Shown: positions 37,141-46,121 of the stretch, piece by piece
Layout of the letters: each line of letters begins with the position of its first letter
Numbering within the stretch: position 1 is the first letter of the stretch
Origin: Symmachiella macrocystis
GTDB taxonomy: Bacteria > Planctomycetota > Planctomycetia > Planctomycetales > Planctomycetaceae
Direction: 5' to 3'
Assembly (NCBI RefSeq): GCF_007860075.1
Contig: NZ_SJPP01000001.1
Location: forward strand, 3,135,490 to 3,199,489
DNA length: 64,000 bases
The notes under the pieces: model-generated
What the model was told of the DNA's origin: nothing
The model's database searches: none
Seen by the model: only the letters and a program-made list of their open reading frames with translations
Translations under genes and position numbers: made by a program

Positions 37141-38466
37141 TTAGTCACCAAGTGTCGATTTGCTACGCAGAATGTGGTGGTAGTGCTGCGCGAAACGGTG
37201 GGCTTCGTCGCGGACGTATTGCAGCAACCGCAGACCGTAGGAATGTCGGCTCAGGCGGCGGGGTTCCTCTTCGCCGGGGACGTAGACCTCTTCCTCACGT
37301 TTGGCGAGAGAAATCGTAAACGGCGGGTCGATCTCCAGGGCGCGCATGGCGGCCATTGCCGAAGTGAGTTGGCCCTTTCCGCCGTCAATCAGCAGAATAT
37401 CGGGAAACGACTCGCCTTCATTGCGCAGACGGTCCAATCGACGGGCGACGACTTCGTGAATGGCGGCAAAATCGTCCACGCCGGCAACTGTGCGAATCTT
37501 GTAACGTTTGTAGCCGCTTTTGAATGGCATTCCGTCGATAAATTGCACCAAACTCGCCACGGTTTCGCCCCCGCCCAGGTGAGCAATGTCGACCCCTTCG
37601 ATGCGGCGGGGCGGGTGCTCCAGCTTGAAAATCTGCTTCAGCCCGGCGACCCCTTTTTTAGGATCGATATAAAACACTTCCGGTTGCACGTGCTCCTCCA
37701 AATCGCCACGGAGGTTCATGCTCTCCAGCAAATGCAATTGATCGCGCAGCCGCGCTGCTTTTTCAAATTGCAGTGACGAGGACGCCTGTTCCATTTCCTT
37801 CCGCATGTCGGTGAGCAACCGCGCCTTTTTGCCGTCGAGAAACATCCGCAAGCGGGCAATGTCGCGGCGATAATCTTCCTTGCTGATCCGTAAATTGCAG
37901 GGCGCCGTGCATTGGTTGATGCTGTGGAGCAAACAGGGCCGAAACCACCGCCAGCGCTCGTCGCCATCTTCGATGTCGAGGGTACAAGTGCGAAAACGAA
38001 AGATCTTCTGCAAGACAGCAATCGTGCCCCGCAATTTCTTGGCATTGGTGAACGGTCCATACAACTTCGTGCCGCGGTTTTGTGGTGTGCGGGTGAATTC
38101 CACGCGGGGGAAATCTTCGCGAATGAAAATTTCCAAATACGGAAACGTTTTGTCGTCCTTCAGTTCTTGGTTGAAGGTCGGCTGAATGTCCTTAATCAAC
38201 CGCGCTTCCATCAACAATGCATCGACTTCGCTATCCGCCTCCAGAAAATCAATATCGCGGATCTGCGTCACCAATTCCGCCGTGCGACGCTCAATAGCAG
38301 CCGCCTCGGTGAAATAACTCGATGCGCGGCTCCGCAGGTTGACCGCCTTGCCAACATAAATCACCCGCCCCTGCCCATCCTTCATCAGATAGACCCCCGG
38401 CGTTGAGGGAAAGGTACGAACCTTTTCACGCGGATCGGGGGGTGTTGGTTTGGTGGGGGTGGTCAT
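37141..38466 (-). CDS. uvrC: UvrC-type excinuclease subunit without C-terminal HhH region
   Basis: 441 residues against about 600 for typical UvrC. The GIY-YIG domain is intact at the N-terminus ('GVYLMKDGQGRVIYVGKAV'), with the Cys-rich segment ('PCLLHSINQCTAPC') and UVR motif ('LQFEKAARLRDQLHLLE'). The RNase-H-like nuclease has 'EGVDIAHLGGGE', 'LLIDGGKGQL' and the final His in 'RDEAHRFAQ', so both incision centres look complete. Sequence ends directly after the nuclease core, without the (HhH)2 domain that helps DNA binding. It may be a UvrC/Cho-like variant. The second true uvrC, if any, lies outside the window. Confidence 0.85.
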   Translation of the reverse strand: MTTPTKPTPPDPREKVRTFPSTPGVYLMKDGQGRVIYVGKAVNLRSRASSYFTEAAAIERRTAELVTQIRDIDFLEADSEVDALLMEARLIKDIQPTFNQELKDDKTFPYLEIFIREDFPRVEFTRTPQNRGTKLYGPFTNAKKLRGTIAVLQKIFRFRTCTLDIEDGDERWRWFRPCLLHSINQCTAPCNLRISKEDYRRDIARLRMFLDGKKARLLTDMRKEMEQASSSLQFEKAARLRDQLHLLESMNLRGDLEEHVQPEVFYIDPKKGVAGLKQIFKLEHPPRRIEGVDIAHLGGGETVASLVQFIDGMPFKSGYKRYKIRTVAGVDDFAAIHEVVARRLDRLRNEGESFPDILLIDGGKGQLTSAMAAMRALEIDPPFTISLAKREEEVYVPGEEEPRRLSRHSYGLRLLQYVRDEAHRFAQHYHHILRSKSTLGD

Positions 38467-38510
38467 TTTTGTTTGGTAGGCAGTAGGCAGAAAGGAGTGG
38501 CCGGTGGTTA

Positions 38511-38790
38511 GTGGCCAGTGGCCAGAAAAAAGGGGGGGGTGGCTTGTTCCTTAGGTTGTCAATTAGTACGGCAGGTACGTTTCTGCTTGGATCGGCCGGC
38601 CCTCACGTCTGTCGCCTCAGGCCAACGATACCTACGGTCTACAGCCTGATGCAGTGGCCAGTGGCCAGAAATAAAGCGGGGGGGGCTGCTGTAATCCTTA
38701 CATTGTCGGCGAGTTTGGCAAGTGCGATTCGGTCTGAATCGGCCGGGCCTCACGCCTGTTCCCTCACGCCTCACGCCTATTTCACCCAGT
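38511..38790. repeat. Diverged tandem duplication, about 143-bp period
   Basis: Two units begin with the same 15 bases (GTGGCCAGTGGCCAG) at 38511 and 38654. Both continue with a purine-rich run and G-tract, a 'CCTTA' segment and then 'ATCGGCCGG-CCTCACG-CTGT'. The second unit merges into 'CCTCACGCCT' units near 38760-38780, next to the end of the YbdK gene. No gene is supported here. Confidence 0.65.
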
Positions 38791-39901
38791 GATTGGCGGC
38801 TAGCATTTGTTGGACGACTTCTTTGCGACTGTTGGTTTCGGCGAAGATTTCTAGTTGTTGGTCGGCGCCGGTTTGCTTGGGGAGGTCGCGGACCGATTCG
38901 AGTCGTTCGAGGCAATCCAGGTCCTTGGCGATGGGGAGTAGCAAGTCGACCAAGTTGTCGGTCGTTTCTTGGACCGAGTAAGTCTTATAGTCGTCGCTGT
39001 TGACCAAGCGGGCATCGGAACCGTAACGGGTCGCCCGCCATTTGTTTTGCTCGACCATCATGGGGTGATATTCCGATTGATAGGTGCCGTTGTCAATTTC
39101 GCGCGAGAGCGCCACCACCAAGCATTGGGTTAAGGCGGTCAAGGCGAGCACCTGATCGAGTCGAGCGGGCATGTCGCACATACGGATCTCGACCGTGCCA
39201 AAATTGTTGTGCGGCCGCACATCCCACCAGATTTCGCGGACGGAGTTAATAAACCCTGTCTCTTCCAAGTGACGCACCAGCCAAACGTATTCGCTGTAGT
39301 TGCGCATTTGACTGGGGAGTCCGGCCGTTGGGAGGCCTTCCATGATTTTGGAACGATTGGAGTGCAGCCCCGTATTGCGGCCTTCCCAAAAGGGGGAGTT
39401 GACCGACAAGGCTAGAAACAGCGGCAGATGTCGCATCATGCGATCGCAAATCATGATCGCCTTGTCGCCCGTGTCGACGCCGACATGCACGTGAAGCCCA
39501 AATGTCACCAGCCGCCGGGCGACGTCCTGCATCAATTCTACGAGGCGATAATAGCGGTCGTTGACGGTGATTTTTTGATCCCGCCAGGAAGAAAAGGGAT
39601 GCGTCGCTCCCCAGAACAGCTTCAAGTCCAAGTTGTCGGTAATGGCTTCGACCTGTTGCAGGACCGAGCGGAGGTCGAGTTCGACATCGTTGACGGTATT
39701 GCAGATGCCGGTATTGATTTCTAAATACGACTGCATCAGTTCCGGTTTGACCCGCGCTTCAATTTCCGCAGGAAGTCCGGCCAGGATATCGGAAATGGAA
39801 TTCGACAAGGCCATGGTTTCGGCGTCGACGAGTTGTAATTCGATCTCCACACCGATCGTGGGATAGTCGTTACGTTTAAAATCCAATGATTGCATCGTCA
39901 T
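38777..39901 (-). CDS. Carboxylate-amine ligase, YbdK / glutamate-cysteine ligase 2 family
   Basis: 374 residues. ATP-grasp-like GCS2 family that joins a carboxylate to an amine through an acyl-phosphate, often with weak gamma-glutamylcysteine ligase activity. Family motifs are visible: 'GVEIELQLVDAETMAL', 'EINTGICNTV', 'FGLHVHVGVDTGD', 'NSPFWEGRNTGLHSNRSKI' and 'TVEIRMCDMPARLDQ'. It follows the M20 amidohydrolase by 7 bases, so the two are an operon: one makes amide-type bonds and the other cleaves them. A role in handling peptide-like or thiol-conjugate substrates is inferred. Confidence 0.9.
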   Translation of the reverse strand: MTMQSLDFKRNDYPTIGVEIELQLVDAETMALSNSISDILAGLPAEIEARVKPELMQSYLEINTGICNTVNDVELDLRSVLQQVEAITDNLDLKLFWGATHPFSSWRDQKITVNDRYYRLVELMQDVARRLVTFGLHVHVGVDTGDKAIMICDRMMRHLPLFLALSVNSPFWEGRNTGLHSNRSKIMEGLPTAGLPSQMRNYSEYVWLVRHLEETGFINSVREIWWDVRPHNNFGTVEIRMCDMPARLDQVLALTALTQCLVVALSREIDNGTYQSEYHPMMVEQNKWRATRYGSDARLVNSDDYKTYSVQETTDNLVDLLLPIAKDLDCLERLESVRDLPKQTGADQQLEIFAETNSRKEVVQQMLAANHWVK

Positions 39902-39908
39902 CAGTCAC

Positions 39909-41153
39909 TCACCCCTCGGAATCGGCTTTCAGTTCTTGAGAAATCAATAGCGCCGCCCGTAAAAAAATACGCGGCCCGAGTTGGAGCACGCGCTCGTCGA
40001 TATCGAATTTTGGCGAATGCAAAAAGTGCGACGGACAATTGGGAGCAGCACAGCCCAACCGATACATGGCGCCCGGCACATGTTCTAAATAGACGCCGAA
40101 ATCTTCTGAGCCCATGCTGGGTTTATCGATTTGTTTGACATGCGAGTCACCCAGCACGTCACGGGCGGCCTGCGTGACTAGACGGTTGATGTTTTTATCA
40201 TTGTCGACCGATGCGAGCGGGTTGCGGAATTCGACGGTGATTTTTACGCCGCTCGATTCACTCACGCCATGCGTGATCTCGCGGATGCGTTGAATGATTC
40301 GCGAGCGGGTGTCGCGGCCGATCGTGCGGAGCGTACCGAGCAGTTCAACGCTTTCTGGAATGACATTCGCGGCGTAACCCCCCAAGATTTTGCCGACGGT
40401 GAAGACCGCCGGATCGCGTGAATCAACCGACCGGGGGATATACTGGTACAACGCCCCGACCAATTGTGATGCGGCAGCGATGGGATCGATCGAATGATGC
40501 GGGCGGGCGGCATGTCCTCCACGGCCTTGAACGAAAAAATCGATTTCATCGCAATTGGCCGTCAAAAATCCGTCGCGTACGCCGGCATCGCCAACGGGCC
40601 GTTCGGGATCGAGATGCAAAGCCAGGATGGCGTCCACACCTTTGAGCACCCCCTGCTCCACCAGCGATTTCGCTCCTTCGCAGGTTTCTTCTGCCGGTTG
40701 AAAAATGAATCGCATCTTGACCCCCACCCCCGGTTCGCACTCAGCCATGGCTGCGCGAAGTTGTATCGCTGTTTTGGCAGCGGCGTAGGTGATGGTTGTA
40801 TGAGCATCGTGGCCACAGGCATGTGTGACGCCATGGTTTTGCGAAGCGTAGGGGACGTCTTTTTCATCCACCAATCGCAGTGCGTCCATATCGGCTCGCA
40901 CGGCGATGCGCGGTGCATCGGCGGCGGGATGGCCCAGTTCGAGGTCAGCGATCAGCCCCAACCCCCCGTGACAAATATGCGGTTCCAGCCCCGCCTCCTC
41001 CAAGCGGCCCAGCACCAGCCGCGTGGTCTGCACCTCTTCGCCGCTTGGTTCGGGATGGGCGTGCAAAAATCGCCTGAGTTCCGTCAACTCGGCATCCATT
41101 TCAGAGACCGAATCATCGATGACTTGGTAGCAACGGCCAAATGTGGTTTGCAT
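39909..41153 (-). CDS. M20-family amidohydrolase
   Basis: 414 residues from ATG 41153; the TTG at 41210 is not needed. Zinc/manganese-dependent N-acyl amino acid or peptide amidohydrolase. 'RRFLHAHPEPSGEE' opens the family. Metal-site motifs include 'HACGHDAHT', 'FIFQPAEETCEGA', 'HLDPERPVGD' and 'GGRGGHAARPHHSIDP' in the lid domain, and the last ligand lies in 'SMGSEDFGVYLEHVPG'. It is operonic with the YbdK-like gene. Confidence 0.9.
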   Translation of the reverse strand: MQTTFGRCYQVIDDSVSEMDAELTELRRFLHAHPEPSGEEVQTTRLVLGRLEEAGLEPHICHGGLGLIADLELGHPAADAPRIAVRADMDALRLVDEKDVPYASQNHGVTHACGHDAHTTITYAAAKTAIQLRAAMAECEPGVGVKMRFIFQPAEETCEGAKSLVEQGVLKGVDAILALHLDPERPVGDAGVRDGFLTANCDEIDFFVQGRGGHAARPHHSIDPIAAASQLVGALYQYIPRSVDSRDPAVFTVGKILGGYAANVIPESVELLGTLRTIGRDTRSRIIQRIREITHGVSESSGVKITVEFRNPLASVDNDKNINRLVTQAARDVLGDSHVKQIDKPSMGSEDFGVYLEHVPGAMYRLGCAAPNCPSHFLHSPKFDIDERVLQLGPRIFLRAALLISQELKADSEG

Positions 41154-41453
41154 AACGTCCTGAATTTTGGCCGCAAACGCGGCAAAGAGAACCGTGAACG
41201 TATTTCCCAATACAATGAGTGCGTTGGAAATCGACGGCTGGAATTGTGGATAAAAAAATCGTGGACTTTATTTGTCGCAGACCGCTGCTTGGGCGTCAAT
41301 CCCCACCAATATGTCAATTTCGGCGTTGTGGGCGGTTGGCCTCCAATCGAATTCCTTCACGCTGCATTCGCTCTCAACAAGATCACCGGATTTGGCTAAA
41401 CTTCCGCCGCCTCAAATTCGGCTCATCGACGATCTTGCCTGTAGGAATGGTAT

Positions 41454-42128
41454 ATGGTTCACGTCATCGGCACCTATTTGCCGCGCTTGCTTCGCCATGT
41501 CATCTGGGATCCGCTTTGGAAAATGCCCTCCCAGGGAAAAAATCTGTATTTGACGTTCGACGACGGACCGGATGAGGTCGCCACGCCGCAGTTGTTGGAG
41601 ATTTTAGACCGGCATCAGGCCAACGCCACATTTTTTCTAAGAGGCGACCACGCCAAGCAGCGGCCGCAACTCGTGCGGGATGTGCTGTCCGCAGGGCATG
41701 CGATCGGCAACCACACCTATTCGCACGCCAACGCCTGGAAGGTATCCAGCGACGAATACGAAGCGGAATTGGAACGCGCGACCGTCATCCTGCAGCAATT
41801 GGCCGGTGAGCCAATCCGTTGGATGCGCCCCCCGTTCGGACGGATCACGCCCGCCGCACTGACCTGGTGCAAACACGCCGGTCAGAAGTTAGTCATGTGG
41901 GACGTCCTGCCGGGGGATTTCACACCGACTGCGACGGCAGCGCAAGTCGCACAATGGACACACAACCGCATTCGCCCGGGAAGCATTGTTTGCTTACACG
42001 ACAACCCCAAGTCCCGCAGCGTGACACCAGCGGCGATGGAGGAGCTGCTGCCATGGTTATTGGATGACGGTTGGCGACTGTGTGCACTGCCACCGTTAAT
42101 CCACACGGAAAAAACGGCGGCCTTTTAA
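41454..42128 (+). CDS. NodB-type polysaccharide deacetylase
   Basis: 224 residues. Metal-dependent removal of acetyl groups from N-acetylglucosamine-type sugars. The NodB motifs are 'YLTFDDGPDEVATPQLLEIL', 'AIGNHTYSHANAW' (metal His pair), 'RPPFGRITP' and 'VMWDVLPGDF', with the last His in 'IVCLHDNPKS'. There is no signal peptide, and the N-terminus is a short amphipathic stretch, so cytoplasmic or membrane-side action is likely. AGGA lies 6 bases upstream of the ATG. Its 3' end overlaps the convergent CoA-ligase gene by 33 bases. Confidence 0.9.
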   Translation: MVHVIGTYLPRLLRHVIWDPLWKMPSQGKNLYLTFDDGPDEVATPQLLEILDRHQANATFFLRGDHAKQRPQLVRDVLSAGHAIGNHTYSHANAWKVSSDEYEAELERATVILQQLAGEPIRWMRPPFGRITPAALTWCKHAGQKLVMWDVLPGDFTPTATAAQVAQWTHNRIRPGSIVCLHDNPKSRSVTPAAMEELLPWLLDDGWRLCALPPLIHTEKTAAF

Positions 42129-43403
42129 CTCAAAGCGGGGGAGGCTGCCGCTGGGGACGACTTTGATCTCCGCATGGAAATTTTGGCGGTCCTTGATCGC
42201 CTCAGCCAATTGCGACGCCAACTGAAATTTGGCTTCCGATTCGGAAATGTGCGGTTGCGGCTCGATTTCGATTTTGACGTGATGCATCGATTTACGAGTG
42301 CTGACTTCGATGCGGTACTCGACGATGTCATCGAATTCTCGCAAAATGCCTTCTAACTTGGATGGATAGACATTGTTGCCGCGAATCGTGATCATGTCGT
42401 CTGTACGGCCCAGGATTCCCCCGTCCAAACAAAGCATTTGTAAGTCGTCGTCGGCTGCCGGGATTTCGGCGCGGACACGATCCCCTGTCCGGTAACGGAT
42501 GAGCGGGCTACCGAGACGGCCGAGATTCGTGATGACCAATTCCCCTTCTTCGCCTACGGCCACAGGTTGTCCGGTCTTGGGGTCGATGATCTCAGCAATG
42601 CACTCGGTTTCCAGCATGTACAAGCTGCCGGGACGGTCGATACTTTCCACGGCTAGCGCGCCGACCTCGGTCATTCCCCAATGATCGATCACCCGGGCGC
42701 CCCAAGCCGTTTCGATGGCATGACGAGTGGCAGGGATATTTCCACCCGGTTCGCCGGCTACCAAGATAATACGGACCGAGTTGCCGGCCAGATCGATGCC
42801 CTGTTCTCGCGCGATTTCGGCCAGTCGTAGTGCGTAGGTCGGCGTGCAACAGACAAACGTCGCGCCATGTTGTTCGATCAATTCCAGCCGGGCTTGGCTG
42901 CTCATTCCGCCACCCGGTAGGCACAGGTTTCCCAACCGGACCGCTCCTTCAAACCCGGCCCAGAATCCCAGAAACGGTCCAAAGGAAAACGGAAACACCA
43001 ACCGGTCTTGCGGTGTGAGACGAATGATTTGATAGATCTGGGACCAGCAACGCATCAGCCAGTTCCAACAGGTTGGCGTGTCCATCCAACGCATGGGCGA
43101 TCCGGTCGTGCCCGAGGTTTGGTGCAAACGGCTATAGGCATCAAATTCGTAGGTCAGATTCGACCCGTACGGCGGATGTGCCGCTTGGTCGGCAAGAATT
43201 TCGGCTTTGGTCACCGTTGGTAATCGCGGCAGGTCTTCGACACTCTTGATCGTCGCCGGATCAATTCCCGCTTCTTTAAGACGAGTCGTCCAAAACGAGT
43301 TTTGGGGAATGATCTCCGCTAACATTTCAACCAGCCTCTCGGACTGGATTTTGCGGATTTCTTCGCGGGTGAGGGAGCGGGGATCGGGGGGGGTGGTCGT
43401 CAT
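42096..43403 (-). CDS. Phenylacetate-CoA ligase-like AMP-binding enzyme
   Basis: 435 residues, the PaaK subfamily length. 'QTSGTTGSPMRWM' is the adenylate loop, 'DHWGMTEVGALA' the second motif, 'RLGSPLIRYRTGDRVRAE' and 'ILGRTDDMITIRGNNVYPS' follow, and the small C-terminal domain ends the protein. PaaK enzymes activate phenylacetate or other aryl acids. In archaea and bacteria they frequently accompany indolepyruvate oxidoreductase, which lies at 51914-54327 here, supporting an aryl acid substrate. Its 3' end overlaps the deacetylase gene by 33 bases on the other strand. Confidence 0.88.
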   Translation of the reverse strand: MTTTPPDPRSLTREEIRKIQSERLVEMLAEIIPQNSFWTTRLKEAGIDPATIKSVEDLPRLPTVTKAEILADQAAHPPYGSNLTYEFDAYSRLHQTSGTTGSPMRWMDTPTCWNWLMRCWSQIYQIIRLTPQDRLVFPFSFGPFLGFWAGFEGAVRLGNLCLPGGGMSSQARLELIEQHGATFVCCTPTYALRLAEIAREQGIDLAGNSVRIILVAGEPGGNIPATRHAIETAWGARVIDHWGMTEVGALAVESIDRPGSLYMLETECIAEIIDPKTGQPVAVGEEGELVITNLGRLGSPLIRYRTGDRVRAEIPAADDDLQMLCLDGGILGRTDDMITIRGNNVYPSKLEGILREFDDIVEYRIEVSTRKSMHHVKIEIEPQPHISESEAKFQLASQLAEAIKDRQNFHAEIKVVPSGSLPRFELKGRRFFRVD

Positions 43404-43605
43404 TTTGATCTACTGCTGTGCAAGACCCCCCGGCGGAGCCGGAGGCTGGGAGGACGAAATAGCCATTGTTATGGTAGTGGTTTGTAACTGCAGCGGCCAC
43501 GCGCATTACGACACGCGCCTTGGAATTCCAACCGGTTCCGCGATAAACTACGAGTCGCTCACACAACGATCAATCACTGCTGCCATCAACCTAAGGCCGT
43601 TCATA

Positions 43606-45927
43606 ATGAGACAACGTCATCTGCTCGCTTTCGTCACCGTATTGGCTGTCGCCTTAGGCGTGACGGAATTTGCCCTCGCCGGAAAGATATCGACTGTAGC
43701 GGGAACCGGCAAACCGGACAACAACGCCGATGCCGGCAAGGGCCTTCGGCAGAATATCGGACAGCCGTTCGGCGTAGAGCTTGGACCCGATGGGGCACTG
43801 TATATCACCGAAGTGCTCAACCACCGCGTATGGCGACTGGATCGAAAAACAAAAAAATTGACCGTTGTTGCGGGTAATGGCCAAAAAGGGTATTCCGGCG
43901 ACGGCGGCCCGGCGACCGAAGCCATGCTCAACGAACCGTACGAAGTTCGTTTTGATGCCGACGGAAATATGTTCTTCGTCGAAATGCAAAATCACCTCAT
44001 CCGCCGCGTCGATGCGAAAACGGGAATCATTTCCACCGTGGCAGGAACGGGCCAGCAAGGTTATGCCGGCGACGGCGGACCGGCGATTGAAGCTCAGTTT
44101 TCCAGACCACACAGTATTGCCTTGGATGACAATGGTGGTTTGTATGTGGCCGACATCGGCAATCACCGCATCCGCCGCGTCGATCTCAAGACAGGTATCG
44201 TCGACTCGATTGCTGGGAACGGCGAAAAAACCTTGCCAACCGACGGTGCAGCGGTAAAAGGCAAACCCATTCTTGGGCCGCGCGCTTTGTATATCGACGG
44301 CCAAACCATGTGGATTGCACTGCGCGAAGGACACAGTATTTGGAAATTGGATCTGGCCAGCGGCAAAATTCAACATATTGCCGGAACGGGTGAAAAAGGA
44401 TATTCCGGTGACAACGGACCCGCACTTGAAGCGACCTTCAACGGTCCCAAGGGCATTGCTGTGGGGAGCAACGGTGACGTATTCGTCTGCGACACCGAGA
44501 ACCAAGTCATTCGCAAAATCGATCCACGGACCGGCATGATTGCCACCGTGGCCGGAGCTGGACCGGATGTCGCAAAATATAACGGCGACAATCGCCCGGC
44601 ACTCACAGCGGGCTTGGCGCGTCCGCACGGGATCTGCGTGAGTCCCAGCGACGAAATCTTCATTGGCGATACCCTCAGTCATCGCGTACGAGAGGTGCAG
44701 CCCTATGATGTGAGTGTTTCGACTGATCGCGAAAACGCGCGCTATGAGACGTCGGAAGCGGTTGATTTTCAAATCGACGTACTTAAATACGGCCAACCAG
44801 CGACGTCGGGCCGGGTGAACTATACATTGACCAAGGATGGCCTGACGGCATTGACCGTTGGGCGAGCGGAACTACAAGGGGAACCAATCCACGTTCGTGG
44901 TGTGATGCCCGAACCGGGATTTTTGCGATGCGTTGTGAAGTTCACTCCCGACGCCGGTCGCTCCTTAACGGCCATCGCCGCGGCGGCGGTCAGTCCCGAA
45001 ATGATCCAACCCAGCCTGCCAACTCCGGAAGATTTCGACGAGTTCTGGACGATGCAAAAGGAGCGTCTCGCCACAGTGCCTGCGACGGCTGAAGTCACGC
45101 CGGTCAAGTCACCGGATGAGAAGATTGAGGCATTTGACGTGCAGGTCAATTGTCTCGGACCCACACCAGTGTCGGGGTATTTGGCGCGGCCCAAAAACGC
45201 AGCGCCCAATAGTTTGCCCGCGTTGCTCTATGTGCATGGCGCCGGCGTGCGAAGTTCTTCGTTGGGCAATGCCGTCGAAGGGGCGCGGATGGGTTTATTG
45301 GCTTTGGACATCAACGCCCATGGCATCGCCAACGGCCGTCCGGCAAAATTCTATCGCGACTTGGCGAGCGGAAAGTTGAAAAACTACCGCCACGATGGTC
45401 GCGACTCGCGCGATACGAGTTACTTTCTTGGCATGTATCTGCGACTGATGCGGGCAATGGACTTCTTGACCGCACAGCCGGAATGGGATGGCAAGATTTT
45501 GATCGTCAGCGGCCACAGCCAAGGGGGCGGACAATCCCTGGTGGCGGCAGGATTGGAACCACGCGTGACCGCCATTGCCGTGGGCGTGCCTGCGATGTGT
45601 GATCATTCCGGACGCGTGATCAATCGCATCAACGGTTGGCCCAAGTTGGTACCGACCGACGATACCGGCCAACCCGCACCAGCGGCTTTAGAGGCATCGC
45701 GGTATTTCGATGCAGTGAACTTCGCTGCTCAGACCGACGCGGACGCGATTCTGAGCATCGGCTTCATCGATGCCGTCTGCCCGCCTACGACAAACTTCGC
45801 CGCCTACAATCAACTCCGCGGCGAAAAACAAACCGTCGAGCGCCCCGCCATGGGCCACGCCGCCCCGCAAGACATCAAAGACGAATTCAAACAATTCATC
45901 CGCAACCATATTGAGAAGAATAAATAA
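43606..45927 (+). CDS. NHL beta-propeller fused to an acetyl-xylan-esterase-like hydrolase
   Basis: 773 residues from ATG 43606; upstream in-frame codons overlap the PaaK-like gene and are not used. A signal peptide ends near 'EFALAG'. Residues about 25-365 hold a series of NHL repeats with the recurring 'VAGTGQ-GY-GDGGPA' pattern. A beta-sandwich of about 90 residues follows. The C-terminal 320 residues are an AXE1-type alpha/beta hydrolase with '[15 protein letters not shown]', nucleophile S638 in '[10 protein letters not shown]', Asp in '[11 protein letters not shown]' and His near 'AMGHAAPQD'. It likely acts on acetylated polysaccharide outside the cytoplasm. Confidence 0.88.
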   Translation: MRQRHLLAFVTVLAVALGVTEFALAGKISTVAGTGKPDNNADAGKGLRQNIGQPFGVELGPDGALYITEVLNHRVWRLDRKTKKLTVVAGNGQKGYSGDGGPATEAMLNEPYEVRFDADGNMFFVEMQNHLIRRVDAKTGIISTVAGTGQQGYAGDGGPAIEAQFSRPHSIALDDNGGLYVADIGNHRIRRVDLKTGIVDSIAGNGEKTLPTDGAAVKGKPILGPRALYIDGQTMWIALREGHSIWKLDLASGKIQHIAGTGEKGYSGDNGPALEATFNGPKGIAVGSNGDVFVCDTENQVIRKIDPRTGMIATVAGAGPDVAKYNGDNRPALTAGLARPHGICVSPSDEIFIGDTLSHRVREVQPYDVSVSTDRENARYETSEAVDFQIDVLKYGQPATSGRVNYTLTKDGLTALTVGRAELQGEPIHVRGVMPEPGFLRCVVKFTPDAGRSLTAIAAAAVSPEMIQPSLPTPEDFDEFWTMQKERLATVPATAEVTPVKSPDEKIEAFDVQVNCLGPTPVSGYLARPKNAAPNSLPALLYVHGAGVRSSSLGNAVEGARMGLLALDINAHGIANGRPAKFYRDLASGKLKNYRHDGRDSRDTSYFLGMYLRLMRAMDFLTAQPEWDGKILIVSGHSQGGGQSLVAAGLEPRVTAIAVGVPAMCDHSGRVINRINGWPKLVPTDDTGQPAPAALEASRYFDAVNFAAQTDADAILSIGFIDAVCPPTTNFAAYNQLRGEKQTVERPAMGHAAPQDIKDEFKQFIRNHIEKNK

Positions 45928-45932
45928 AACAA

Positions 45933-46022
45933 CGTAGGGTGCGTCGCGACGTACCTTTCTCGCGTAGGACGACCGATTCTCCTACTAAAAAAACCTCACG
46001 CAAAGCTGCCAAGTTCGCAAAG
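45933..46022. repeat. Inverted copy of the 39-bp palindromic repeat plus a CGCAAAG element
   Basis: 45933-45971 is the reverse complement of the repeat at 51868-51906, apart from two changes, and contains TGCGTCGCGACG. A 'CCTCACGCAAAG…CGCAAAG' element follows at 45994-46022, related to 10092-10119. The stretch 45928-46121 holds no other feature. Confidence 0.75.
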
Positions 46023-46121
46023 ACCGAGAAGGCACATTCACCCGACAACTCGTTCCCAAACTCTGTTTGGAAACGCCAGGGTGAGCACTACGAAAACATT
46101 CACACCGAAGGGACTCAACCT

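Noticed and set aside
43654-44796. 380-residue open frame antisense to the NHL repeats
   Set aside because: The repeat structure of the sense protein explains the open antisense frame; no independent gene signal.
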